From Planctomycetaceae bacterium (GTDB lineage: Bacteria; Planctomycetota; Planctomycetia; Gemmatales; Gemmataceae): 64,000 nt of DNA. The notes beneath the pieces were generated by a model, which worked only from the letters and a program-made list of their open reading frames with translations, was not told the DNA's origin and did not search any database. The DNA is taken from contig PNLP01000042.1 of NCBI GenBank assembly GCA_013823135.1, positions 1 to 64,000 on the forward strand. The letters run 5' to 3'. Below, one piece after another: positions 25,843 to 35,700 of the stretch. Both the position numbers and the translations under genes were made by a program. The stretch's first letter is position 1, and every line of letters starts with the position of its first letter.

Positions 25843-28692
25843 TCAGGCCAATCGTTCAAGCAAGCGGCCCAGGATCCTCGCCGCGAGGTACCCCCGGAAC
25901 GAGGCGACACCGAGTGCAGTACGAAGGTTCTCCTCGTGCTGTTCCACCAACAGAGCACCGGTGAAGAGATGATCCATCACCGGATCGATGAGGCCCTGGC
26001 GGACCGCGTACTCGTCCATCGGCTCGCCGTTCTCGCAACAGGTACTCCGGGCACGGTGGAGCATTTCCGCTTCCCGACGGGAGATGTCCTTTGGACCTGC
26101 GTTGCCACCAAGCGAGAGTAATTGAAACCTCATCGCAATGAGCAACATTCGTGTCTGTCGGACGTTCTGCGAAACCAGCCGGGGGAGGACGGCCTGGAGG
26201 GCTCGATAACCCAACAGGGGGTGATACGCCATCAGGCGGCCGGGGTCGAGCAGGTTGTCGAAGACCGCTGCCATATCCCCGTGCGTTGGCTGGAGGTAGG
26301 CTTCGCGGAAGATGACGTTGAACAACTCTCCCCGTGGGCTCTGCCGGTCATCGAACTCCAACCCCTGCCCAGTAGGCAGTCCTTGATCCAGTAGAGCTAC
26401 GCGTACCATATCCAGCGGATAACCTGACAATCGGCCGATGAGCGGGTACTGCGGCGCGCTGGGGTCGGGTCGCAGAGCCGGCAGACGACACCAACGGATC
26501 AGCGCGATTCGCGTGCGAACGTCCAAGCCGTTGGTCACGTTTGGTTCGTAGAACTGCCGTTCCTGCCCACACCACGCCGCCGCAAGACACCGCCCCTCGT
26601 AGGCGACAGCCGCCAAGAGCGTGTCGGTTTCCCACGGGGCGATAAAATTCCACCCGCGGCCGCTGTCCTCGGCAGAGATTGCGGACGCGGCGAGGATTGC
26701 CGTCCCATGGATTGGCGACCACAGGAAGAGCCGGTGCCGCGTGCCCGGGAGCAGCGAGCAGAACAGGTTCAGGCGAAACTTGTCATCCTTGCGTTCCAGG
26801 GACCGGCCGAAGCCAGTGTCCACGACCGACCGAGCCAGCCGAAAACGGTCATTGGTATTGAAGGGGCGGTCGGCGACGATCAACTCCTTGCCCGTGCCCA
26901 GAACACGCCTGATGCGGGTGGCCCGACCGGTTGGTAGAGGACCGAAGATTTCGCGTCCCTCAACGAGAAACGTCGGCCCGTCACTCAGCAAACGCACTGG
27001 GCGGTTCATGGCTTCGAAGCAGGAGAGCACTTCAGTTCGCGGGATCTCACACCCGTTGTCGGCCCATGTCACGGCGCGAACGGGCAGGTTCAACTCGCGC
27101 TGGACGATTGCAGATTCCCCGAGGCGTGTCACTCCCACACGAAGGCGACACTGCCCGCTCATCTCGGCTCTTACCGACACCGGTGAGGTGCGTGTTCGCG
27201 TCACGTCGTCGAAATTCAGAGGCTGGCTAGCACAAGCGGCGTGGGCGACCTCCACGCTCGGAGGCGTGCTGATCCGAAAATGAACCTGATCACCCAACCG
27301 GAAGGATATCGCCGCTGGCTCAAGGTTGGCTCGAACTCCGTTCGTCCAGGCAGGAGGCGAAGGAGGCGGCTCACCGTTCCACACAATCCCCTGGTCATCG
27401 ACGTGAACGCCCTCCGTGCCTTCGAGGAGCCACCAGCGCCGTCGGCATTCTCGCAGACCGACGCTGCGCCACGTGGATGGCATGGGCGTGACAACCGCCG
27501 TCGCCGAGGTAATGAGTACCTGCTCGCCGGGCAGCAGACGCTCAACCGCTTCCTCGGCCTCCCTGCCCACGGGTCGCACGAGGGCTACAAAGTCAGGATC
27601 CCACAGCCGGATGGTCTGAACCTCGACTACCTCGCCGTCGGGCGTCTCAAGGGTGATGATCGCCTCGGGTCCGTCGAGAAAGATTTGCGATTCGCAGCGG
27701 TCCGCCTCGATCGCACCGGAGCAATCCCTGTAATAGCGTGCGATGTCACGACCGGCGTGACGCAGCATATAACGCGGCGCGGTCAGCCGGTCCGGCAATG
27801 CACACACTCGGCACCACACTTCCGGGCCGTCCTCCCAGGTGACGCGCGGGTCGGACAGCAGGCGGAACTCCGGCTCTTCCTCCTCAACGGCTCGAGGGAT
27901 CGCGTCGATCAAGGTGATAATCTGGTCTTCCCACGCCGGCAGCACCCACGGGTTCTCGCTCAGGGTACGACGGAATTCCGACTCGGGCAGGTAGTTCTGG
28001 CGGTACGACTTCATATCCCGCACGAGCCGGCGGAACGAAGCACTGCGGTAGTACCCCTCAGGCTCCAACAACCGGAGCGAGACCTCGGGCGGCCGATGAC
28101 CACGGAGCCAGTCGCACAACCGCTGCCGTGCGTGCGGGAGACTGAATCCGTACTGCAGTTGGACGCTCAGGTAATAGGGTAGATCCTCTTCCTGCTTGGC
28201 CTCGAAGGCGTGGCGCAGGGAGAACTGATTGCAAGCCCGCCGCAATAAGTCCTTGAAGAAATTCGTCGTCTGGTTCTGCCGCGTGAACAGCTTCCGCTTC
28301 GCCTCTTCAACGCCGAAAAGCGGCGGGAGGTTGATAAAAACGCTATCCCCCGGTGAGTTCCGTCGGTTCCACTCGGCCACGAACGCCAACAGCACTAGCC
28401 CAGGGCTGCCGCTCTCGTCGTCCAGGCGTTGCGCGGTCACGGTCCGCGCCCATTGGGATAGCCGTTGGTAATCTTCCTTGTCGAGACGCGCCTCGCAGAT
28501 TGACCAGGGCGCGGGGCCGTGCGCGGCCAGGCGGCGCCACACGCAGTCGGCAGCAACGGATTCGAAGTTCCAAGCGGTCGGTTCAGGGATCGGGAACACG
28601 GGCGAACCCTCATCTCTTGCCGCCAACCCAATCGCGGGCTGCTTCAGTGTGAAACACAGCCAGTAAACTTCGAGGTCGGGAGAACGCGACAT
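25843..28692 (-). CDS. unknown 949-aa protein upstream of the DruE-like helicase, candidate DruH
   Basis: The only ATG before the conserved text is at 28692, giving an 83-base overlap with the NERD-helicase gene; a TTG 20 bases before that gene's stop is an alternative. The protein is long, soluble and without a clear enzymatic motif. It starts MSRSPDLEVYWLCFTLKQPAIG, has a helical segment (FFKDLLRRACNQFSL), a central beta-rich region (about 400-650: SISFRLGDQVHFRIS-like strands) and a helical C-terminus ending RGYLAARILGRLLERLA. In Druantia type III a large unknown protein, DruH, precedes DruE; size and order agree here. Assignment rests on position, not on recognised sequence. Confidence 0.7.
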   Translation of the reverse strand: MSRSPDLEVYWLCFTLKQPAIGLAARDEGSPVFPIPEPTAWNFESVAADCVWRRLAAHGPAPWSICEARLDKEDYQRLSQWARTVTAQRLDDESGSPGLVLLAFVAEWNRRNSPGDSVFINLPPLFGVEEAKRKLFTRQNQTTNFFKDLLRRACNQFSLRHAFEAKQEEDLPYYLSVQLQYGFSLPHARQRLCDWLRGHRPPEVSLRLLEPEGYYRSASFRRLVRDMKSYRQNYLPESEFRRTLSENPWVLPAWEDQIITLIDAIPRAVEEEEPEFRLLSDPRVTWEDGPEVWCRVCALPDRLTAPRYMLRHAGRDIARYYRDCSGAIEADRCESQIFLDGPEAIITLETPDGEVVEVQTIRLWDPDFVALVRPVGREAEEAVERLLPGEQVLITSATAVVTPMPSTWRSVGLRECRRRWWLLEGTEGVHVDDQGIVWNGEPPPSPPAWTNGVRANLEPAAISFRLGDQVHFRISTPPSVEVAHAACASQPLNFDDVTRTRTSPVSVRAEMSGQCRLRVGVTRLGESAIVQRELNLPVRAVTWADNGCEIPRTEVLSCFEAMNRPVRLLSDGPTFLVEGREIFGPLPTGRATRIRRVLGTGKELIVADRPFNTNDRFRLARSVVDTGFGRSLERKDDKFRLNLFCSLLPGTRHRLFLWSPIHGTAILAASAISAEDSGRGWNFIAPWETDTLLAAVAYEGRCLAAAWCGQERQFYEPNVTNGLDVRTRIALIRWCRLPALRPDPSAPQYPLIGRLSGYPLDMVRVALLDQGLPTGQGLEFDDRQSPRGELFNVIFREAYLQPTHGDMAAVFDNLLDPGRLMAYHPLLGYRALQAVLPRLVSQNVRQTRMLLIAMRFQLLSLGGNAGPKDISRREAEMLHRARSTCCENGEPMDEYAVRQGLIDPVMDHLFTGALLVEQHEENLRTALGVASFRGYLAARILGRLLERLA

Positions 28693-30307
28693 AAAGCACG
28701 GCGTCTCGACCTTTTGGGTCGGTCGGCAGGCGATCGTCCAACTCGGCCACCAAGGCGACCGTGCGCTCCAGCCCCTTGAAGTCAGCGACGTTCGCCCACA
28801 GCACCGTGCGGCGTTTGACAGCCGATTCATCAGCTGTCAGCCGAATCCCAGCCGGCAGTGCCAGCGCCGGCAGTGCCGAGTCCTCCGCTGCACGCGGTGT
28901 CAACACGACGATATCCTTCGCCAGCAGACCCTCGGTAACCAGCAGGCGGCTCAACACACGGCCTATCACCTGCGAAAAGGTGCCTTCGGCGTAGAGGTGG
29001 TGCTCAACGGCACGCCCCACCGACATCCGTGGCCGGATTCCCACCTGGCCGTGGTAATAAGGCTTGAGGGCGGCGCAGATATCTGTCGTATTGCGAACGT
29101 TCTCATCAAGGTCGATCGGCGCGAGGTCTTCGGGCAACGACCCCGCGCCGGGGCGCACCACTTGATTGTTGGTATCGTGACAAACGAAGAACACGCTCTT
29201 GCGACTCTCGATCAGCAACGCCTCGAACGCGGGCCACCACTCGGATGTGAAGTCTTGCCCTTCGTCCACGAAGATCGCGTGATAAGGGCGCGCTGTCAGT
29301 GCCGTCGCCGCGTCGAACAACCCTTCCGCAAGGGCCGCCTCGGTTGCGTCTTGCGGGAGGGCCGGGCAATACTGTCTCGCGAGGTCCTCGGCAGCGTACA
29401 CCTCGAGGTTAGGTGTGGCCCGGAGCAGAGATTTCAGGAAAGTGGCCAATCGTTTTGAATGACACGTGAACAGAGTTCGGAACCCCTCACTCGCCAACTG
29501 GCGGGCGCGGTGCACGGCGACGTAGGTCTTGCCCGCTCCGGCGCCGCCACCGACCGCTACTCGACGGATACGTTGGAACTTGGCGAACGCATCGATCTGG
29601 CTGTCCGTGAGTGACTGAATCTCCCGAGCCTCGGCGTCAATCTGGGTCCGCAACGGGTTGGCGAGTGTGACTGTCCGGCAAAGAAGACGATGCAGGGCGG
29701 CGACGATCTCGTGGCCATTTCGGAAAGTGTCCGCGCCGTAAGAGTGACGGAGGATCTCCACGACGCGGGCTGGTAGCCGTTGCATGTCCTCCTGCCAAAT
29801 GATGAGGTTATGATCCGCCTCTGGATGAATGCTGCCCTCCTGGCGGGGACAGTCGGGGAAGGCAACACCGTGGTGCATGCCGACCCATGTATTCGCGAGG
29901 TCGGGCTGCTCGCGGAGTTTGCCGATGAGCGTGTGCTTGCTGTCCTTGGCCTGCCCGAAGGGATTCTTGATGTCGTGATCGATGCCGTGCCGGTCGGTCG
30001 AGATCCACTGCTGCTGCTGGCCCAGTAAGGTGATGAACCCGCCTTTCAGCTCGATGACCAGGACTCCATGGACAGGGTGAGCGAGGATAAAATCCGATTC
30101 GCCGTCGCGCAAAGCACCGTAGCTGTCCCGGTTGAGCCAGCCGACATGATAGAAAACGTGCCACCCCTCCGGCATTTGTCGAACGAGCGAGTCGAAGAAC
30201 TCGACCTCAGCGCGGTACTTCGGATCTTGTCGGCGGGAAAGATGAATTGCATTGGGGCAGAACGATGCGGCGGGATGCATGGTGTCCACCGGGAGTGCTT
30301 GAGCCAT
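28610..30307 (-). CDS. NERD nuclease domain fused to a UvrD-like SF1 helicase (565 aa)
   Basis: ATG at 30307 has GAGGAA 8 bases upstream. Residues about 30-140 are a NERD domain: EVEFFDSLVRQMPEGWHVFYHV, GESDFILAHPVHGVLVIELKGG (Asp, then E-x-K, the PD-(D/E)XK core) and GQAKDSKHTL. From about 240 comes an SF1 helicase: DAFAKFQRIRRVAVGGGAGAGKTYVAVHRARQL (Walker A), HAIFVDEGQDFTSEWW (motif II DEGQD), LDENVRNT (motif IV) and a C-terminal DAVLYVAFSRPRSLLAVF (motif VI). It leads the three-gene unit with the DruH/DruE-like proteins. Likely a nuclease-helicase working on foreign DNA; it is not part of canonical Druantia type III. Confidence 0.88.
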   Translation of the reverse strand: MAQALPVDTMHPAASFCPNAIHLSRRQDPKYRAEVEFFDSLVRQMPEGWHVFYHVGWLNRDSYGALRDGESDFILAHPVHGVLVIELKGGFITLLGQQQQWISTDRHGIDHDIKNPFGQAKDSKHTLIGKLREQPDLANTWVGMHHGVAFPDCPRQEGSIHPEADHNLIIWQEDMQRLPARVVEILRHSYGADTFRNGHEIVAALHRLLCRTVTLANPLRTQIDAEAREIQSLTDSQIDAFAKFQRIRRVAVGGGAGAGKTYVAVHRARQLASEGFRTLFTCHSKRLATFLKSLLRATPNLEVYAAEDLARQYCPALPQDATEAALAEGLFDAATALTARPYHAIFVDEGQDFTSEWWPAFEALLIESRKSVFFVCHDTNNQVVRPGAGSLPEDLAPIDLDENVRNTTDICAALKPYYHGQVGIRPRMSVGRAVEHHLYAEGTFSQVIGRVLSRLLVTEGLLAKDIVVLTPRAAEDSALPALALPAGIRLTADESAVKRRTVLWANVADFKGLERTVALVAELDDRLPTDPKGRDAVLYVAFSRPRSLLAVFHTEAARDWVGGKR

Positions 30308-30797
30308 AGGTATTCCTCGCTATCCAGCCAGCGATTGGCGTTGTTCGGGCTGCTCGCGAGACGCCGGTGTGTGGCCATGCTGATTTCAGTGGCGTTGCCG
30401 TTCGGTGTCCTGGTAGACCGCGTTCCTGTGCTTCTTGAGGTCGCGGGCTCGGTGGGAGTGAGAACCTGCGTGTGACGACAATAGCACAGGCTGCGAAGTA
30501 CTGCGAACAATCAGCAGCCATTACCCGGACTAACTGGCAGGTCGCTCCGAATACAGGCTTCTGCATGGAATGCATCATTTCGGCGGAGTGAGAATTGGGG
30601 CAATGGGTAAGATCGAACGGATGCGCTGTCCACTCGCGTCAGGGAATCTGCGCTTCACGAGCGGGCAGATGTTCGGTGCGTCCAAGTGGCTGTTAGGATT
30701 ACGGGTCTTTCCTCCATGTCGGCTCAACGGCAGTACGCTCCGACTGCGGCCAGAACCGGCTTCGCCTTGTCGCCAGACGAGCGCAAATAGGTGACCC
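30308..30797. other. divergent promoter region
   Basis: About 490 bases between the NERD-helicase start (left) and the nuclease gene start (right), so promoters for both directions should lie here. It is AT-richer than the genes around it. No long inverted repeat, RNA gene or supported small gene seen; short frames here have no recognisable content. Confidence 0.5.
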
Positions 30798-33407
30798 ATG
30801 CCCAAGGCAACCAGATCGGCAAAGCACGGGTCTCTCCCATTCGGATCTCTCAAGGACGACGCCTGGGAGAGTGTCCGGATCTTCCCCAACGCGATCGGCC
30901 GCACCATCAAGGAGAAGCGGGCCAAGTCGTTGAAAGCTCTCGAGAGGATCGGGCCGGCCAACCTCTGGTATCTCTGTCAGCAGGCGAAACTGACCTTCAA
31001 GCCACCTCCCTCGGCAACAAACCTTGCGAAGGTGGTCCGTGACGGTGCCCCTGACGAGACGATGGTCTATCTCTGCGAGTTTGCCCGGACGCACGGGCAG
31101 GCGATCCTTGAGCAATACGAGGCGGAAACCCTGCCCGATGATCAAAAACACGTTGAGTCCGAGGTCGAAAACCTTTCTCAACGGCGGGTCGAAGCCCCGC
31201 GAGTGCTAACCAAGTTCCTGCTCATTTACCTGCGTGACCCGCAGGTGGTATTCCGGATTCACTACCGGCACCTCTGGCGGCACGCGAGAACCTCGGCCGA
31301 GTACGAAACAGACGAACTTCCCGACGACCCCGAGGACAAACTGGAAGCGGCAATGAGCTCGCTCGTGACATCCCTCAAGCTCTTGCCCGATGGGAAGAAG
31401 GTGCAGGCGTTCGGCAACTATCGACTGCCCGGTGGCCCTCGGGTGTACGCCCTCCACCGCGGGTACAAAGAGAAGGTTGTGCCGGAGTACCCGAAGGGGT
31501 GCGCCGTCACGAATGCGTCGGGTTACTTGGTGTTCGGGCTCCTTGACTCCCCGCCCCGTCTGGAGATCAAGGTCGCCAACCAGAAATTCATCGACACGAT
31601 TCGGGAGTGGGGCGAGGACGCCTTGGGTGTCCGGTTCCGGCGGCGCGGTCTGACGATGTTCGAGGACTACGACGCCGCCGAATTGGAGAAGAAATTCCTC
31701 GGGCAGTACAGCGAGGAACACGGGATCGCGGTCATCGGGATCAAGTTCCGGCGGACCGGCCTCCCCAACCACCCGTCAGTGACCGCCGAGGCCGCCCTCG
31801 GGGGCTGTACCATCCGCGACGCGCTGAACTGGTACGTCGAGAAAGGGGCGATTGCACTCCGGTCCCTGTCGGACATCGAGTGGATCCGCGTCTACTTCAA
31901 GGGCCACGAGGGTCAGGTGCACGTCAAGGTCGAGGAGGACGGCAGCGTCCGATTTGTCCTCGACAATGCAGGGTGGCCCGATGAGGCGCAGCACCAGTTG
32001 GCCGCAGCGTTCTTGAAGACGTTCGGCATTCCGCTCGACCAGCGGATCAACCCCAAGCCGCTCTCGATGGGAGCGGTCGAAATCTACCAGTCGTTGCTGG
32101 AGTGGGGCAACGCCGACGAGATCCATCCCCACCAGCGAGAGCTGTTCGAGGATCTGCGGGAGCGGGGTCTCGTGTCGGTGGAGCGCGAGAGCCTGCGGGC
32201 CTGTGCCACGGCATTCTGCAAACTGAAGGCAAAGGCCGTCGAGGACGACAAGGTCGAGGACTGCCCGAAGTGCCGTCAGCCGATACGCATACTGGAACTG
32301 CGGAGAATCAAGCACAACGACGAGGAGATGCGAAAGTTCGCCGGCAGAATCCTGACCCGGGCGACCGGTTGGGAGTTCGTGAACAAGCCGCGGCACTTCG
32401 AAGGCAACGAGTTCTTCCCGCTCCGCAACCCTGCGAGGCCGGAGGAGACCGTCTGTGTCTTCTTCGGCAGACGGATCAGCACTTCCAAGATCGAGGTGTT
32501 CGACCGCTCAATGTGGCCGATCCTTGTTGTCCACACGTCGGGGGCGTATGAGCACGCTCACTTGGACCTTGTGGGCATCGCCCACCTCGGCTTCGCCTAC
32601 GCACTGGCGGCTACGAAAGACCGCGCCACTCGAGACACATTCATCGCGGACTGCAAAACGACTCTCGCTGCGCTCACCCGCAACGAGCAGGAGCGGGTGC
32701 TCCGTGCCGCGCGGCAGTCCCGTGAAATGCTGGCGAACAAACCAGCCGAATGCACGGGCGGAATGTACGAGTCCGTGGTGTTTGGACTCCTGAGAAGCCT
32801 TTACCCGCACAGCATGAAGTGGGGCGGCGCGTTCCGACCAGACGGGTTCTGCAGCCTGCTATACTCGAAGACGAATAAGCTCGCTGATCTGCAGAAGTGG
32901 AACTGGAGCTACGACTCGAAGTACAGCGAGCGGCACGGCGGGTACGAATTCGGCGCTCCCGAACACCGCAAGATGCTCGATTACGTTAAGGCACTGTCGG
33001 AGCAGAAAGACCTCCAGACGGCAGGGAACGAATTGAACGGCCACGTCATCATCAGCAACTCCCTCTCCCGGGACAAAATGAAGGACGCCGCCCAGTTTCT
33101 CCGGTGTACGCACCGGCTCGGCACAGACCTGCCCGGGTTCAAACTCGTGTTTATGATGGAACCGTTCCTCATCACACTGTACGACCGCGTCCGACGCGAC
33201 GAGAACGAGGTCAGCAAGCGGTGGGGGTACCTGTCACAGCGGACTGCCTGGCACATGGAGCAACAGAACCCGGACGGATACGTCCACCTCGATGCCAAGC
33301 AGGCCGACGAACTGGCGGACTGGGTCCTCCGGAAGCCAGCGGTGGAAACTCCCGTCGATATTGACGCACTCCAAGAGAGTCTGGACGAAACGATGAGTGG
33401 GAAGTGA
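30798..33407 (+). CDS. large protein with C-terminal PD-(D/E)XK nuclease signature (869 aa)
   Basis: ATG at 30798 with AGGTGA 6 bases upstream. The N-terminal 600 residues hold no family I recognise; about residues 475-500 have a C-x4-C and a C-x2-C (RACATAFCK, DCPKCRQP) that could bind zinc. The C-terminus has a restriction-enzyme-like core: MYESVVFG (Glu658), FRPDGFCSLLY (Asp682), then SYDSKYSERHGG (Asp706, Lys708), followed by a helix HRKMLDYVKAL. Order and spacing fit PD-(D/E)XK enzymes of type IIS-like or stand-alone defence nucleases. Single gene, divergent from module E and convergent with the SNF2 gene. Possibly a one-protein defence system; no methyltransferase is adjacent. Confidence 0.75.
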   Translation: MPKATRSAKHGSLPFGSLKDDAWESVRIFPNAIGRTIKEKRAKSLKALERIGPANLWYLCQQAKLTFKPPPSATNLAKVVRDGAPDETMVYLCEFARTHGQAILEQYEAETLPDDQKHVESEVENLSQRRVEAPRVLTKFLLIYLRDPQVVFRIHYRHLWRHARTSAEYETDELPDDPEDKLEAAMSSLVTSLKLLPDGKKVQAFGNYRLPGGPRVYALHRGYKEKVVPEYPKGCAVTNASGYLVFGLLDSPPRLEIKVANQKFIDTIREWGEDALGVRFRRRGLTMFEDYDAAELEKKFLGQYSEEHGIAVIGIKFRRTGLPNHPSVTAEAALGGCTIRDALNWYVEKGAIALRSLSDIEWIRVYFKGHEGQVHVKVEEDGSVRFVLDNAGWPDEAQHQLAAAFLKTFGIPLDQRINPKPLSMGAVEIYQSLLEWGNADEIHPHQRELFEDLRERGLVSVERESLRACATAFCKLKAKAVEDDKVEDCPKCRQPIRILELRRIKHNDEEMRKFAGRILTRATGWEFVNKPRHFEGNEFFPLRNPARPEETVCVFFGRRISTSKIEVFDRSMWPILVVHTSGAYEHAHLDLVGIAHLGFAYALAATKDRATRDTFIADCKTTLAALTRNEQERVLRAARQSREMLANKPAECTGGMYESVVFGLLRSLYPHSMKWGGAFRPDGFCSLLYSKTNKLADLQKWNWSYDSKYSERHGGYEFGAPEHRKMLDYVKALSEQKDLQTAGNELNGHVIISNSLSRDKMKDAAQFLRCTHRLGTDLPGFKLVFMMEPFLITLYDRVRRDENEVSKRWGYLSQRTAWHMEQQNPDGYVHLDAKQADELADWVLRKPAVETPVDIDALQESLDETMSGK

Positions 33408-33583
33408 GGATGCCCGTGATTGCTGATCCGCTCAGTGAGTGCACCGGCACGTCTGGCCGTTGATCGCGTCCTTACCGGTCGATCAGGGTCTGTCGTTGCT
33501 GCTTTTCATCTCACTCCCCGACCCGCTTCGATGGACCCGGTTTGGTCGTTCATCCCCCTGTCGAGGTTGTCATTCACAGTCAA

Positions 33584-35698
33584 TCACACGGCTTCGGGTT
33601 CTCGCGCGCGGAGTTGCCCGCCCGCCGTGGCGAGGTGTTCCTTTGCGAGAGCAATGACATCATTCCTCCACCGCTCGTCCGAACTTCCCGTTTCTTCAAC
33701 GTCGAAATCTTGCACGCCCCCCAGGAGCAGTGAGAAGCTGTCAATCCGCTTCTTCATGACCTGCACAAGTCGGTGGTCCCGGGTCCCCCGAAATGCCGGG
33801 TAGGCGTAGAGAATCGGCTGACGGGTCGCCGCGGCCCAACTGTTCACGCGGCGGAGGCGGCCGTTGCGCTGAACGGTGCGAATCGGACTCGGGTCGAGTT
33901 CATAGTGGACGAGGTGGCGGCAGTAGCGGTGGAGGTCGATCCCTTCCGAAAGTTTGTCGGTGACGACGAGCACGTCTGGGCCGAAGGGGCTATTGAAGAT
34001 TGAAATGACGGTGTCGGGTTGTTGATTGTGGATGAACAGCGATTCCTCGCCCAGAATCGGCTCGCAAACGCCGAGCACTCGTGCAGTGCCGTTCGCCCCT
34101 GGCAAGACTGTGGGGCCGGCTTCCCCCTCGGCAGCGGTCTTCAGAACTGCCCTGCTCGACTTCGAGTTGAGCAGGGCGTGGTAAAGCCGCTTTGCAGCCG
34201 TCGCGATCGACTCGTGATTCGCGGGATCGCGAGCCATCGTCTCTCGCAATGCTCCCGCCAAGTTGTCCGATGAGGTCCCCTCGGGTAACCAGGTCCAAGT
34301 CTGTTCGCGAATCAGGTCGGAACAGAGCCACTGGACGAACGTATCGCATAACTGCTGCTCATGATAATCGTGATCCAGTTGCGTGAGTACTTCTCGCCAG
34401 GCCGCCTTCCATTCACGAACAGACAAGGGCGGCGTTGTCGCTCCAGGCACCACCGCGGCCAAGTGGGCCGTCAGTTCCTGGGCAGTCGCGTGGTGGTGGC
34501 AGAATAGAACTACTTTCTCGCCCTGTTCGATCGTCCGCTTCACCTCGTCACCAACGGCGGCCATCTTCGAGTGACAAGACCCCACTTTGTGACGCAGTAC
34601 TTTGAGGAAGTTGAGCTGGTTCTCCACCACCGCCCTGGCCGGCTCAGCGGACGGCAACGATTCGGTCGCAAGACGGACGGCCACCGTGTCGAAGTGACGC
34701 CAGCCCACATGGAACCGCGGGTCGTTAGTTGCCTTCGATGAGCCGGGACCGTCGTCGTTCGCGACGCGAAGCACGCGGTCCATTCGGATCATGAGTTCCA
34801 GCTCTACCTGGCTCGCGGTCGGGACCTTGATCGACCAATCCTCCTGGCCGCCAAAAGACGCTTTCTCGTCGGGAAGATCGTCAATCCCGTGCCGGACGAC
34901 GAATGAACTGATGGCGTCGACTGCGGCCTTGGCCTTTGTCGAGAGACGTTCTGCCATCACCTTGTGACTTCGGGCGGTGTTCCCGGAATAGAGCGAGTCC
35001 AGGGTATTGCTGAAGGCCCGGACCGGGCCGTGATGCACCGCGTCGACGCCGATGAGGGTCAACATAAGGAGCAATTCGTCGAGCCGAATACTGAAAGGCG
35101 TCGCCGTCAGAATGAGAACCCGACGCGCATGCTTCTTCTGCCGCTTCAGCGCGGTGCTGAATGCCGTGCCTTCGCCTTTTGCGCGATGTGCTTCGTCGAC
35201 GATCAAGAGGTCACAGTTGAGGACCTCCCCTGATGCGGCGTACGAGTGCTTGACGACCTGAATCGAACCGGGGTTCAGCCGGCCGACCCTCCCAGCCTTT
35301 ACGCGTCTATCATCAATATCGAGATGCTTCGCACAGCTTTGGAGCAACTCGACGTGCGATCGTAACTCTTCCACCCACCGCCGCATCATCACTGCGTTTG
35401 GCGCGAGGATTCGCACCTTTCGTTTTGCACCGGCGGTCGCCACGACCCAGGCTACAAGGGCGGCTACCGTCGTCTTGCCGAGGCCGACGTCGTCCGCCAG
35501 GAGGATCCCTCGCCTTGCTTCCTCACCACCAGTTCCATTGAGGCGGGAAAGAATATCACGCGCCGTCAGGAACTGCCTCCGCGTACTCTCGAGAACAAGC
35601 GACCGGTCCGTGCCCTTGCTCGCCTCAACGTACCTATCCGGTGCGGAGAGAAATTGCCACTGCTGGGCTGACAGCCCCAACGATTCGATCGGTGGCAT
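33584..35698 (-). CDS. SNF2/Rad54-type SF2 ATPase (704 aa)
   Basis: ATG at 35698 lies 2 bases past the stop of the Tdp1-like gene; a TTG at 35710 is an alternative. Motifs: Walker A RRGILLADDVGLGKTTVA (Lys75), the DE-x-G-GKT-like SNF2 form; Ia ILAPNAVMMRRW; motif II LLIVDEAHRAKGEG; motif III ILTATPFS; then domain 2 with VLVVTDKLSEGIDLHRY and motif VI VQRNGRLRRVNS. Between the halves is an insertion of about 150 residues. SNF2 enzymes in bacteria translocate on dsDNA, as DrmD of DISARM does. Co-transcribed with a phosphodiesterase and an unknown gene, so it likely supplies the DNA motor of that three-gene unit. Confidence 0.9.
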   Translation of the reverse strand: MPPIESLGLSAQQWQFLSAPDRYVEASKGTDRSLVLESTRRQFLTARDILSRLNGTGGEEARRGILLADDVGLGKTTVAALVAWVVATAGAKRKVRILAPNAVMMRRWVEELRSHVELLQSCAKHLDIDDRRVKAGRVGRLNPGSIQVVKHSYAASGEVLNCDLLIVDEAHRAKGEGTAFSTALKRQKKHARRVLILTATPFSIRLDELLLMLTLIGVDAVHHGPVRAFSNTLDSLYSGNTARSHKVMAERLSTKAKAAVDAISSFVVRHGIDDLPDEKASFGGQEDWSIKVPTASQVELELMIRMDRVLRVANDDGPGSSKATNDPRFHVGWRHFDTVAVRLATESLPSAEPARAVVENQLNFLKVLRHKVGSCHSKMAAVGDEVKRTIEQGEKVVLFCHHHATAQELTAHLAAVVPGATTPPLSVREWKAAWREVLTQLDHDYHEQQLCDTFVQWLCSDLIREQTWTWLPEGTSSDNLAGALRETMARDPANHESIATAAKRLYHALLNSKSSRAVLKTAAEGEAGPTVLPGANGTARVLGVCEPILGEESLFIHNQQPDTVISIFNSPFGPDVLVVTDKLSEGIDLHRYCRHLVHYELDPSPIRTVQRNGRLRRVNSWAAATRQPILYAYPAFRGTRDHRLVQVMKKRIDSFSLLLGGVQDFDVEETGSSDERWRNDVIALAKEHLATAGGQLRAREPEAV

Positions 35699-35700
35699 GA

